Assembly: GCF_016124105.1 (NCBI RefSeq)
Contig: NZ_JADGMQ010000013.1
Location: 1-64,000 of the forward strand
Direction: 5' to 3'
DNA length: 64,000 bases
From: Aquamicrobium zhengzhouense
Lineage (GTDB): Bacteria; Pseudomonadota; Alphaproteobacteria; Rhizobiales; Rhizobiaceae
Position numbers and translations under genes: made by a program. The notes below the pieces were generated by a model. It was not told where the DNA came from. It worked only from the letters and a program-made list of their open reading frames with translations, and searched no databases. This document shows, in pieces, positions 55,883 to 64,000 of this stretch (within the stretch, counting starts at the first letter, position 1; every line of letters starts with the position of its first letter).

Positions 55883-57223
55883 TCAGGCGTGGTAGGCAAC
55901 TTCCCCGTGCGAGGAGAGATCGAGACCCGCTGCCTCGTCTTCCGGTGCTGGGCGCAGTCCGACGAGCGCATCGACCAGCTTGTAGAGAATGGCCGAAACG
56001 ACGCCGCACCAGATGATGGTGATCGCGACAGCGAGGATCTGGGTCCAGATCTGCGCACCCATCGTCACCCCTTCGGCATAACCGACACCGCCGAGAGTGG
56101 GCGAGGCGAAGATCGCGGTACCGATCGCGCCAACGATGCCCGCAACGCCGTGGATTCCGAACACATCAAGCGAGTCGTCATAACCCAGCCTGTGCTTCAC
56201 CACCGCCACGAAATAATAGGCAACGACGCTGCCCAGCGCGCCAAGAGCGATTGCACCGACCGGGCCGACGAAACCGGCTGCCGGCGTCACAGCGACAAGA
56301 CCGGCAATGACACCCGAGGCCCCGCCAAGCAGCGAGGACTTGCCACGAGCAACCTTCTCGACCAGCGCCCAGGCAATAACGCCGCCCGCAGTTGCGGTGA
56401 AGGTGTTGATCATCGCAAGACCTGCCGCACCACCAGCGGCCAGCGCCGAACCTGCATTAAAGCCGAACCAGCCCACCCAAAGAACGGCAGCACCGGTCAG
56501 TGTCAGCGGCAGGTTGTGCGGCGCCATGTTCTCGCGTCCATAGCCATCACGACGACCGATAATGATCGCACCAACCAGAGCTGCGATACCGGCGTTGATA
56601 TGCACGACCGTGCCACCCGCAAAGTCCATCGCATCCCATCCGAAGAAGAGACCGTTCGCGTCCCATGCCATGTGGGCGATCGGGAAATAGACAATGCTCA
56701 CCCACAAGATGACGAACATGACCACCGCGCCAAACTTCACACGCTCGGCAAAGCCGCCAATGATCAGGGCTGAGGTGATACAGGCGAAAGTCATCTGAAA
56801 GCAGATGAAGACAAGTTCCGGGATCGTTCCCGATGCCGAATCCGGCGTTACGCCAGCAAGGAACAGCTTGTCGAACCCGCCAAAATAAGCGCTCTCGCTG
56901 CCGCCAAAGGCGAAGGAATAGCCCCACAGCACCCAGACAACGATCACGGTCGCCGTGATCATGGTGGTCTGCATCAGCACAGACAGCATGTTCTTGGCGC
57001 GTACCAGGCCACCGTAAAACAGCGCGACACCGGGCAGGATCATGAACAGGACCAACAAGGTCGAGACAAGCATCCAGGCCGTGTCGCCACTGTCGATAGC
57101 TGGTACTGCCTCAGGTGCCGCTTCGACAGCTTCCTGCGCCCATAAGGGCAAGGCTGAACCAGCCGACAGCGCGATCGCGCCGAGAGCGGCACGAGAGTGC
57201 GAAGAAAAATCTGCAAGCTTCAT
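55883..57223 (-). CDS. amtB: Ammonium transporter AmtB
   Basis: 446 residues. An N-terminal segment resembling a signal peptide (ends ALPLWAQ) precedes eleven transmembrane helices with the Amt signature (FYGGLVRAKNMLSVLMQ, and the pore histidines in the DFAGGTVVHINAG region and a second His further on). It imports ammonium under nitrogen limitation and is gated by GlnK. It lies 30 bp after glnK with a common sigma54-type promoter upstream and a shared terminator. Confidence 0.96.
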   Translation of the reverse strand: MKLADFSSHSRAALGAIALSAGSALPLWAQEAVEAAPEAVPAIDSGDTAWMLVSTLLVLFMILPGVALFYGGLVRAKNMLSVLMQTTMITATVIVVWVLWGYSFAFGGSESAYFGGFDKLFLAGVTPDSASGTIPELVFICFQMTFACITSALIIGGFAERVKFGAVVMFVILWVSIVYFPIAHMAWDANGLFFGWDAMDFAGGTVVHINAGIAALVGAIIIGRRDGYGRENMAPHNLPLTLTGAAVLWVGWFGFNAGSALAAGGAAGLAMINTFTATAGGVIAWALVEKVARGKSSLLGGASGVIAGLVAVTPAAGFVGPVGAIALGALGSVVAYYFVAVVKHRLGYDDSLDVFGIHGVAGIVGAIGTAIFASPTLGGVGYAEGVTMGAQIWTQILAVAITIIWCGVVSAILYKLVDALVGLRPAPEDEAAGLDLSSHGEVAYHA

Positions 57224-57253
57224 ATTGCAATCTCCATGAGAGGACTGCGCCGC

Positions 57254-57769
<516 letters not shown>

Positions 57770-57808
57770 TCATATCAGTATGATTTTTAGGCAGCTAATT
57801 GTGCATGC

Positions 57809-58681
57809 CTATTTTTTAGCCGTGCGCAGACGGATAAGCCCTTCCTGTACAGTGGAAGCGATCAAACGACCGTCGCGGCTGTACAGAAATCCACGCGCCA
57901 GACCGCGCGAGCCAATGGTGGTCGGGCTGTCATGGGTATAGAGCAGCCAGTCATCGAGCTTGTGCGGCCGATGAAACCACATTGCGTGATCAAGGCTCGC
58001 CATCTGGATTTCCGGATCAAACCCGATGCGCCCATGCGCAAAGGTCGCGGTGTCGATCAAAGTCATATCTGACGCGTAAGCGAGGATTGCAGATTGCAGC
58101 TGCCGGCTGTCCGGCACCGGCCCGTTCATCCGCATCCACACGCTCTGGTAAGGCGGAAGCTTTTCGCGGGTGGTATAGTGCTTGGTGTTGACAGGCCGAA
58201 TTTCCAGCGGCCGCTCACGCGCCCAAAATTTGCGCACCGATTCCGGGATTTCGTGGCCCGTATTTTCGAGAAGCTCGAAATAGGAGGCCAGTTCCTCAGG
58301 CTGCGGCACGTCGAGCGGTGCGGGCAGCTGATGCTCGAGCCCTTCCTCTTCGACCTGGAATGAGCATTCCAGCGAGAAGATCGCATGGCCATGCTGGATG
58401 GCGGTCACGCGCCTTGTCGTGAACGAGCCACCGTCGCGCAACCGATCCACCTGGTAGATGATCGGCACCGCCGGATCGCCGGCCCGCATGAAATAGCAGT
58501 GAAGCGAGTGCACAAACCTGTCATCGGCAACGGTGCGCTGCGCTGCAATCAGCGACTGGCCAATGACCTGCCCGCCAAAAACGCGCTGCCATCCCACCTG
58601 CGGGCTGCGACCACGATAAAGGTTGTGTTCCAGCTGCTCGAGGTCGAGTATGTCGAGAAGTTCGTGAATTGACTGCGTCAC
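57809..58681 (-). CDS. tesB: Acyl-CoA thioesterase II
   Basis: 290 residues of double-hotdog fold; hydrolyses acyl-CoA esters. Typical features are VGWQRVFGGQVIGQSLIAAQ near the N-terminus, HSLHCYFMRAGDPAVPI, and a second hotdog with the catalytic Asp region MASLDHAMWFHRP. I prefer the GTG at 58681 (VTQSIHELLD), preceded by AGG, over the ATG at 58708. It is divergent from the ubiH-like gene with 100 bp between. Confidence 0.93.
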   Translation of the reverse strand: MTQSIHELLDILDLEQLEHNLYRGRSPQVGWQRVFGGQVIGQSLIAAQRTVADDRFVHSLHCYFMRAGDPAVPIIYQVDRLRDGGSFTTRRVTAIQHGHAIFSLECSFQVEEEGLEHQLPAPLDVPQPEELASYFELLENTGHEIPESVRKFWARERPLEIRPVNTKHYTTREKLPPYQSVWMRMNGPVPDSRQLQSAILAYASDMTLIDTATFAHGRIGFDPEIQMASLDHAMWFHRPHKLDDWLLYTHDSPTTIGSRGLARGFLYSRDGRLIASTVQEGLIRLRTAKK

Positions 58682-58781
58682 CACACCTAGTCCCGTCCTG
58701 CAAATCAAGTTGGGTTTCTGCTAGATGGGAGGCGGGAGTCAAGGTGGCATGACTGCATGCCAGGAGAAGGTATTCGGATCG

Positions 58782-60026
58782 ATGACTGATAAGGCGGACA
58801 GCTTCGACGTGATAATTGCCGGGGCCGGCTACGTCGGTATGGCGATGGCGGTGTCACTGGCTCACGCTCGGTCGAGCATGTCCATTGCGGTTGTCGATGC
58901 TGCCCCAGCGGGAGTGTGGAAGAAGGACGGCCGGGTTGTTGCCATTGCGGCGGCGGCGGTGCGGATGCTTGAAACGCTTGGTTGCTGGGAAGAGATCGCT
59001 CCGCGCGCGCAGGCAATGACCGAGATGCTGATCACGGACTCAAAGACTGCCGATCCTGTCCGCCCGGTGTTTCTAACCTTCGATGGCGAGGTCGCGCCAG
59101 GTGAGCCTTTTGCCTACATGGTCGCAAACAAGGACCTGAACGCGGCATTGCGCCGGCGCGCCGACGAACTGGGCGTGGCGCTGATTGAAGGCGTTGGTGT
59201 CACCAGCTTCGATACTCTCGCCAAGGATACCATCGTTCACCTCGCCGACGGGGTATCGCTGAACACCCGCTTGCTCGTTGCCGCCGACGGCGTGCGGTCG
59301 CGGCTGCGTGAAATGGCCGGCATCCGCACCGTTCAGTGGGACTACGGCCAGTCTGGTATCGTTTGCACGGTCGCCCATGAAAGGCCCCACGACGGACGCG
59401 CGGAGGAGCATTTCCTGCCCGCGGGCCCCTTTGCGATCCTACCGCTTGCCGATGACGAAGAGGGCAATCACCGCTCCTCGATCGTCTGGTCGGAACGCAC
59501 CGAAGATGCAAACCGCTTGATCGCGGAAGACGAGATCGTCTTTGAGGCGGAACTTGAAACACGTTTCGGGCTCAAGCTTGGCGAGATCCGCGTCCTCGAC
59601 AAGCCACGCGCCTGGCCGCTGGGCCTCACTCTCGCCCGTGACTTCGTCAAGCCGCGCTTTGCGCTCGCTGGCGACGCAGCGCATGGCATTCACCCTATTG
59701 CCGGGCAGGGCCTCAATCTTGGCTTCCGGGATGTCGCGGCGCTTGCCGAGATCGTGGTCGAGGCAGATCGCCTCGGTCAGGACATCGGGGCCATTGACGT
59801 TCTGGAGCGTTACCAGCTCTGGCGCCGCTTCGACACGTTCCGCATGGGGGCAACCACGGACGTGCTGACACGCCTGTTCTCCAACGACTTCGCACCGGTT
59901 CGCGCGGTCCGCGATATCGGGCTTGGCTTTGTCGACCGCCTGCCTAAGCTGAAGAACTACTTCATCAAGCAGGCCTCCGGTCTGTCGGACAAGTCCCCGC
60001 GCCTCCTGCGCGGCGAGCCGATCTGA
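58782..60026 (+). CDS. UbiH/COQ6-family FAD monooxygenase
   Basis: 414 residues. The dinucleotide-binding VIIAGAGYVGMAMAVSLAHA, the DG-motif region VAADGVRSRLREMAG, and the second FAD motif GDAAHGIHPIAGQGLNLGFRD identify a ubiquinone-biosynthesis hydroxylase. Which ring position it hydroxylates (UbiH, UbiF, UbiI or UbiL) cannot be told from sequence alone. ATG 58782 chosen because the family starts just before this strand; an upstream extension to 58725 has weak support. Confidence 0.9.
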   Translation: MTDKADSFDVIIAGAGYVGMAMAVSLAHARSSMSIAVVDAAPAGVWKKDGRVVAIAAAAVRMLETLGCWEEIAPRAQAMTEMLITDSKTADPVRPVFLTFDGEVAPGEPFAYMVANKDLNAALRRRADELGVALIEGVGVTSFDTLAKDTIVHLADGVSLNTRLLVAADGVRSRLREMAGIRTVQWDYGQSGIVCTVAHERPHDGRAEEHFLPAGPFAILPLADDEEGNHRSSIVWSERTEDANRLIAEDEIVFEAELETRFGLKLGEIRVLDKPRAWPLGLTLARDFVKPRFALAGDAAHGIHPIAGQGLNLGFRDVAALAEIVVEADRLGQDIGAIDVLERYQLWRRFDTFRMGATTDVLTRLFSNDFAPVRAVRDIGLGFVDRLPKLKNYFIKQASGLSDKSPRLLRGEPI

Positions 60027-60063
60027 CCCGCCACATTTCCCGTCATTAACTCAGGTGCAACGC

Positions 60064-60522
60064 ATGAGCCTTGAATCCGTACGTGCATTTTTTGCCGAGA
60101 AAGCTCCCGAAATCGAAGTCATCCTCACTGAACAGAGCTCTGCGACCGTCGAACTGGCCGCCATCGCCCATGGGGTCGAGCCGGACCAGATCGCAAAGAC
60201 GATCTGCCTGCGGGCAGGCGACCAGGTCATGCTGGTGGTCGCAAAGGGAACCGCCCGCCTCGACAACCGAAAGTTCAAGGACGCATTCTCCGCCAAGCCG
60301 CGCATGCTGGGTGGCGACGATGTCGTTGAACTGACGAGCCATCCGATCGGCGGCGTCTGCCCGTTCGGTTTGCCTCAGCCGCTACCTATCTATTGCGACG
60401 TTTCTCTCAAGGCATTCGACATTGTGGTGCCCGCCGCCGGCGCTACCAATTCCGCCGTACGCATCGCGCCGCAGCGGATCGTTGAACTGACATCTGCCGA
60501 ATGGGTCGACGTCTGCCAGTAG
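60064..60522 (+). CDS. YbaK/EbsC-family aminoacyl-tRNA deacylase-like protein
   Basis: 152 residues of the YbaK fold (PDQIAKTICLRAGDQVMLVV, GTARLDNRKFKDAFSAKPRM, TSHPIGGVCPFGLP). The KTI lysine of deacylases is present. Members hydrolyse misacylated tRNA, for example Cys-tRNAPro. ATG 60064 is chosen with AGG 8 nt upstream; GTG at 60055 is the alternative. It follows the UbiH-family gene by 37 bp. Confidence 0.88.
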   Translation: MSLESVRAFFAEKAPEIEVILTEQSSATVELAAIAHGVEPDQIAKTICLRAGDQVMLVVAKGTARLDNRKFKDAFSAKPRMLGGDDVVELTSHPIGGVCPFGLPQPLPIYCDVSLKAFDIVVPAAGATNSAVRIAPQRIVELTSAEWVDVCQ

Positions 60523-60589
60523 ACGCAAGCCGAACCTCCTCTATCTTGGTCGCTGGGGCGCCTCGCCCCGCAACCAGATGGAGGAAGAG

Positions 60590-61015
60590 ATGGATCGTCA
60601 TGCAACGGCAGTCTGGCAAGGCAATTTGAAGGAAGGCTCCGGCACGATTGACAGCCAAAGCGGCGCGCTTTCGCAAATGGCCTATTCATTCAAGGGCCGC
60701 TTTGAAGATGATAGCGGGCGCGCTGGCACAAATCCGGAAGAGTTGATTGCCGCAGCCCATGCAGGCTGCTTTGCAATGCAGCTGTCGCACTTCCTCGCCG
60801 AAAACGGGACTCCTGCGGAAAAGCTCGAAGCCAAGGCCGTCGTTACGCTTGTCCCCGGCACCGGCATCACCCGCAGCGCACTTGAACTTGTCGGGACCGT
60901 CCCCGGCATCGATCAGGACAAGTTCACGGAACTGGCCAACAAGGCGAAGGAACGCTGCCCTGTCTCGCAGGCGCTGGGCGCAATTGAAGTGTCCCTGAAT
61001 GCACGTCTTGCCTGA
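60590..61015 (+). CDS. osmC: OsmC-family peroxiredoxin
   Basis: 141 residues with the OsmC catalytic cysteines Cys60 (HAGCFAMQLSHFLAENG) and Cys123 (KAKERCPVSQALG). It reduces organic and lipid hydroperoxides. GGAGG lies 5 nt before the ATG at 60590, which decides the start over ATG 60578. It ends a + strand run with the two preceding genes. Confidence 0.95.
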   Translation: MDRHATAVWQGNLKEGSGTIDSQSGALSQMAYSFKGRFEDDSGRAGTNPEELIAAAHAGCFAMQLSHFLAENGTPAEKLEAKAVVTLVPGTGITRSALELVGTVPGIDQDKFTELANKAKERCPVSQALGAIEVSLNARLA

Positions 61016-61406
61016 TCTTCAAAACTAGGCATTCCGCGCGTCTCGTTGACTATGGAACCGAAATGCGCCATAGGCACCGGCGGAACTGGAAACCAACGCG
61101 ATGCGCGGCATTCTTTCTGCATATCTGGCGCTTTACTTCCCGAGCGGAGTCTCCTTCGCTTCGCGTGGGGCACCGATGCGCGCACGTTCCTCCAAAACCA
61201 CGGCCAAAACGACCGCAAAAACGGTCTGACTCTCCTTTTGGCCCGCTCGTTCTCTCCCCGGGTCTGGCCAAGGGGATGAAGAGTCGGGAGGCGGGATCCG
61301 ATGGCCGGGGGTTCCTCTCCAGACGCAGCAAGCGGAGAGATTGGGCATGATACCCGCATTCAACTGATGCCACCGGGTAGATCATGCTCTGAAAAGGAGC
61401 ACGGGA
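61016..61406. other. 391-bp intergenic region without a supported gene
   Basis: Open frames exist on both strands (for example 61046-61279 + and 61133-61363 -), but none has a recognised domain or a good Shine-Dalgarno. A small hairpin (GACCG-CAAAAA-CGGTC) lies near 61210-61226. The start of asd is well marked (AAGGAG, 61396-61401), so part of this DNA is asd leader; a small RNA or dispersed repeat could be here. Confidence 0.4.
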
Positions 61407-62441
61407 ATGGGTTTCAAGATTGCAATCGCCGGCGCCACGGGCAATGTCGGGCGCGAAATGCTCAACATCCTCGAAGAGCGCGGCTTTCCGGCTGATGAAG
61501 TCGTCGCACTCGCATCGCGCCGTTCGGTCGGCACCGAGGTGTCGTATGGCGACAAGACGCTGAAGGTCAAAGATCTCGCAACCTATGACTTTTCCGACAC
61601 CGACATCTGCCTGATGTCCGCTGGCGGCAACATCTCCAAGGAATGGTCGCCGAAGATCGGCGCACAGGGCTGCGTCGTCATCGATAACTCGTCGGCGTTC
61701 CGCTACGACCAGGACGTTCCGCTGATCGTTCCAGAAGTGAATCCGGACGCGGTGGAGATGTTCAAGCGCAAGAACATCATCGCCAATCCGAACTGCTCGA
61801 CCGCCCAGCTCGTGGTTGCACTGAAGCCATTGCACGACAAGGCGAAGATCAAGCGCGTCGTGGTTTCGACCTATCAGTCGGTTTCCGGCGCTGGTAAGGA
61901 AGGCATGGACGAGCTGTTCACGCAGACCCGCGCCGTCTTCGTCGCCGATCCGGTCGAGAACCAGAAGTTCACCAAGCGCATCGCGTTCAACGTGATCCCG
62001 CACATCGATTCCTTCATGGAAGACGGCCAGACCAAGGAAGAGTGGAAGGTCACGGCCGAGACCAAGAAGATGCTCGACCCGAAGATCAAGGTCACCTGCA
62101 CCGCCGTGCGCGTGCCGGTCTTCATCGGTCACTCCGAAGCCGTCAACATCGAGTTCGAGAACCCGATCACTGCGGACGAAGCACGCGATATCCTGCGCGA
62201 GGCTCCGGGCTGCCTGGTCGTCGACAAGCACGAGGACGGTGGCTACATCACCCCGCTCGAGGCTGCTGGCGATGACGCGACCTACATCTCGCGCATTCGC
62301 GAGGACTCCACCATCGAGAACGGCCTCAACATGTGGGTCGTCGCAGATAATCTGCGCAAGGGTGCCGCTTTGAACACCGTTCAGATCGCCGAGCTTCTGG
62401 TTGCACGCGGTCTGGTGAAGCCAAAGAAGCAGGCTGCCTGA
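61407..62441 (+). CDS. asd: Aspartate-semialdehyde dehydrogenase
   Basis: 344 residues; makes L-aspartate 4-semialdehyde for lysine/DAP, threonine and methionine, upstream of the dapF step present earlier in this window. The active-site Cys130 lies in NPNCSTAQLVVALKPL; the NADP fold begins IAIAGATGNVGREML, and RVPVFIGHSEAVNIEF carries the catalytic His. AAGGAG 7 nt before the ATG supports the start. Confidence 0.98.
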   Translation: MGFKIAIAGATGNVGREMLNILEERGFPADEVVALASRRSVGTEVSYGDKTLKVKDLATYDFSDTDICLMSAGGNISKEWSPKIGAQGCVVIDNSSAFRYDQDVPLIVPEVNPDAVEMFKRKNIIANPNCSTAQLVVALKPLHDKAKIKRVVVSTYQSVSGAGKEGMDELFTQTRAVFVADPVENQKFTKRIAFNVIPHIDSFMEDGQTKEEWKVTAETKKMLDPKIKVTCTAVRVPVFIGHSEAVNIEFENPITADEARDILREAPGCLVVDKHEDGGYITPLEAAGDDATYISRIREDSTIENGLNMWVVADNLRKGAALNTVQIAELLVARGLVKPKKQAA

Positions 62442-62455
62442 TTTACTTGCATGCG

Positions 62456-62482
62456 CGGGGCCTTCGGGCCCCGTTCTTCTTT
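62456..62482 (+). terminator. Rho-independent terminator after asd
   Basis: CGGGGCC-TTCG-GGCCCCG (UUCG tetraloop) is followed by TTCTTCTTT, 15 bp past the stop. Confidence 0.9.
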
Positions 62483-62556
62483 GGCATGGGGAACTTTCAA
62501 CCTGATCGCGCATTCCACTCCTTGCCTTCAATTGTGAGGGAACGAAGGAGAGGACT

Positions 62557-62808
62557 ATGGACGACGCAGGAATTGGCTGGATTGCAGCCATTATTATCGG
62601 CGGTCTTGCGGGCTGGATCGCCTCGAATTTCATGAAGAGCGACACGGGCATCTTCATGAATGTCATTCTCGGCATAATCGGCGCAGCAATCGCGAGCTTC
62701 CTCTTCGGTCTGCTCGGCGTGTCTTTCGGCGGCTGGCTCGGTTACCTGATCGCCGGTTTCATTGGTGCCTGTATCCTTATTGCAGGCGCGCGAGCGGTCA
62801 GAAGCTGA
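62557..62808 (+). CDS. GlsB/YeaQ/YmgE-family small membrane protein
   Basis: 83 residues, three transmembrane helices, with the transglycosylase-associated motif IIIGGLAGWIASNFMKSD and GIIGAAIASFLFGLLG. Members respond to envelope or general stress; the activity is unknown. It is a monocistronic gene closed by the terminator at 62824-62849. Confidence 0.93.
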   Translation: MDDAGIGWIAAIIIGGLAGWIASNFMKSDTGIFMNVILGIIGAAIASFLFGLLGVSFGGWLGYLIAGFIGACILIAGARAVRS

Positions 62809-62823
62809 CACGGAACGCGCTGG

Positions 62824-62849
62824 AAAGGCCGGAAGCACAACCGGCCTTT
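62824..62849. terminator. Bidirectional terminator between convergent genes
   Basis: AAAGGCCGG-AAGCACAA-CCGGCCTTT (9-bp perfect stem) lies between the stops of the GlsB/YeaQ and TraB genes. The + side is followed by CATCTATTT and the - side by CCAGCG, so the + direction is favoured. Confidence 0.75.
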
Positions 62850-62852
62850 CAT

Positions 62853-64000
62853 CTATTTGGAGCTGCAGAATTCCGCATATGCCTCAGCGCTGGGCTCAAA
62901 GCCCTGCGTTTGTGCAAGCTCCCATGGCCGCTCGCATCGGCCAGTCTTCTCACACCATTGATAGCCGGCTGACCTTTTGCAGCCGTGATCGTCAAGGTCA
63001 GCGCCGACTATCGGTGTGGCATCAACTTTTTCAACTTGAAAGCCGGCCTGTCTCAGCAGTGAGATCAGGCCTTCTTCACCCGGAAGGTGCATCGCGCCAA
63101 CGGCAATGAAAGCTGCTCCTCGCTCAATGAACGGGACGGCATTTTGTGCCATCGTGTGGTTGCGAGCAACGATGAGCCGCTCCTCAAAATCCGCAAAGCC
63201 CCCATCGATCCCTGCCTGTTCAGGAAGAGCAACCCGGAAGAACGGCCAGAAGGCTGCGGTTTCGCCATTGAGATATAGCTGAACCATCGTCTCCATGACA
63301 TCCTCGACGCGATCGCCGAGTTCGAGTGTCTCGACGAGACCCCGCAGATGAAAATCCATCGGCAAGGAGGCCATTGCCTCAAGCTGATCGATCGCCGTCT
63401 CAAGACCGCCGAGTTGCTTCCCGTCAGCCAGCGCATCCTGCGCAAGTTTCGCGTCGAGGACCGGCTCCCCTGCCGCCTTGCGGGCAAGTTCGCATTGTGG
63501 AAGCGCCAGCATGGTCGCAAGCATCCACGGCTTCATCCTGGCAACGCTGGAAGGCGGAATGTTGCGCGCTGCCAGCGCCTTTTCGACCGCCTGACGATCA
63601 GCTTCGTTCAGCAATGAGAACAGGCTGGTGCCATCCGTAAACATCATCAGCTCCGGCCGCTGGGCCATCGCTTCCATCATCTTCGACTGGTCGAGGATGT
63701 CCGTCGTCTCGATGACGATTGTCTTGGCACCCTCGAAGGCCTCGCTTGCGGCTGCGGGAAGCTGCACCACCCGCGGATCGGAAAGATGCATCGTGCCAAA
63801 CAGATAGGATGGCGCGATGCCGGCCTTCTCGATGCGCCACAACAGCGCTCCGCCATTTGCAACAGAAGCGGCTTCCTCACGGATCTTCCGCAACTCGTCC
63901 GGACGATCCCGCTCCATCGCCTCCAGCATGTTCTCCCCGCTGCAGGCCGGATATTTTTCCGTCTCGGCGTGGGCAACCGCGAGCAGCAAACCGAGATAAA
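62853..64000 (-). CDS. TraB/GumN-family exported protein, 5' end outside the window
   Basis: At least 380 residues. The frame runs off the right edge: the last in-window codons read YLGLLLAVAHA, a signal peptide ending, so the start lies past 64000. The TraB/GumN domain is clear (SYLFGTMHLSDPRVVQLP with the GTxH motif, MFTDGTSLFSLL, AFIAVGAMHLPGEEGLISLL). The last ~45 residues form a separate cysteine-rich module (HGCKRSAGYQWCEKTGRCER). The biochemical role is unknown; some TraB-like proteins are proposed proteases. Confidence 0.85.
   Translation of the reverse strand, partial: YLGLLLAVAHAETEKYPACSGENMLEAMERDRPDELRKIREEAASVANGGALLWRIEKAGIAPSYLFGTMHLSDPRVVQLPAAASEAFEGAKTIVIETTDILDQSKMMEAMAQRPELMMFTDGTSLFSLLNEADRQAVEKALAARNIPPSSVARMKPWMLATMLALPQCELARKAAGEPVLDAKLAQDALADGKQLGGLETAIDQLEAMASLPMDFHLRGLVETLELGDRVEDVMETMVQLYLNGETAAFWPFFRVALPEQAGIDGGFADFEERLIVARNHTMAQNAVPFIERGAAFIAVGAMHLPGEEGLISLLRQAGFQVEKVDATPIVGADLDDHGCKRSAGYQWCEKTGRCERPWELAQTQGFEPSAEAYAEFCSSK

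Noticed and set aside
61050-62675. 541-codon - strand ORF
   Set aside because: Antisense to asd, spanning its terminator; no family features.

Overview
The window is about 64 kb of GC-rich chromosomal DNA from an alphaproteobacterium, most likely of the order Hyphomicrobiales (Rhizobiales; a Rhizobiaceae- or Phyllobacteriaceae-like organism). Pointers are a non-hydrolysing C4-type ALA synthase (hemA), an hemC-hemD-Mic60-hemY heme/membrane cluster, a CenR response regulator, sdhCDAB with the typical order, the xthA-lolA-ftsK-amtB-glnK-tesB-ubiH run, two CtrA-like TTAA-N7-TTAA boxes, and short palindromic intergenic repeats of the kind common in rhizobia. This assignment comes from protein family recognition and gene order, not from a database search. 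No rRNA, tRNA, CRISPR array, plasmid origin or intact insertion sequence was seen.

Layout. 0.1-6.1 kb (- strand): purH, a heparinase II/III-like protein, rsmB and htpX. 6.2-8.0 kb (+): a SdhAF4-type succinate dehydrogenase assembly factor and a TadG-like von Willebrand protein. 8.0-8.6 kb: a bidirectional terminator, a 21-codon ORF on the - strand with a Shine-Dalgarno sequence complementary over 16 nt to the 16S rRNA 3' end, and a frameshifted excalibur-domain gene. 8.6-16.2 kb: glyoxalase, typA, a second VOC protein, a small exported protein, an M3 peptidase, carbonic anhydrase and pyridoxal kinase. 16.3-20.4 kb: lemA with two TPM-domain proteins, an acetyltransferase, pyrophosphatase, and yggT/DUF167. 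20.5-22.4 kb is the only clearly accessory stretch: a decayed Abi_2-type abortive-infection gene and a GT25 glycosyltransferase lie beside and between two copies of the first ~100 bp of the dapF region. 22.3-27.4 kb (+): dapF, mtaB, ftsY, yciB and a PPOX-fold protein. 27.5-31.0 kb (-): sdhCDAB. 31.2-35.1 kb: small envelope and secreted proteins, a diguanylate cyclase and an RcnB-like protein. 35.3-41 kb: FAA hydrolase, wecB, hemA, an MFS exporter, a GATase and TerB. 41-45.8 kb (-): hemC-hemD-Mic60-hemY. 45.9-49.4 kb (+): tsaD-gpsA-yciI-EVE and a methyltransferase. 49.4-58.7 kb: L,D-transpeptidase, cenR, a cNMP-binding protein, xthA, lolA, ftsK, and glnK-amtB behind a sigma54-type promoter, then tesB. 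58.8-64 kb: a UbiH-family hydroxylase, YbaK, OsmC, asd, a GlsB/YeaQ membrane protein and a TraB/GumN protein cut by the window edge.

Most of the window is ordinary core genome: purine, heme, lysine/threonine, respiration, nitrogen control, and envelope and cell-division genes packed in short operons with 1-4 nt overlaps. The parts most worth following up are the minimal transcription unit with the 16-nt anti-16S Shine-Dalgarno at 8.1-8.2 kb, the duplicated dapF start enclosing accessory genes at 20.5-22.4 kb, and the predicted CtrA boxes before ftsK and a small secreted protein.
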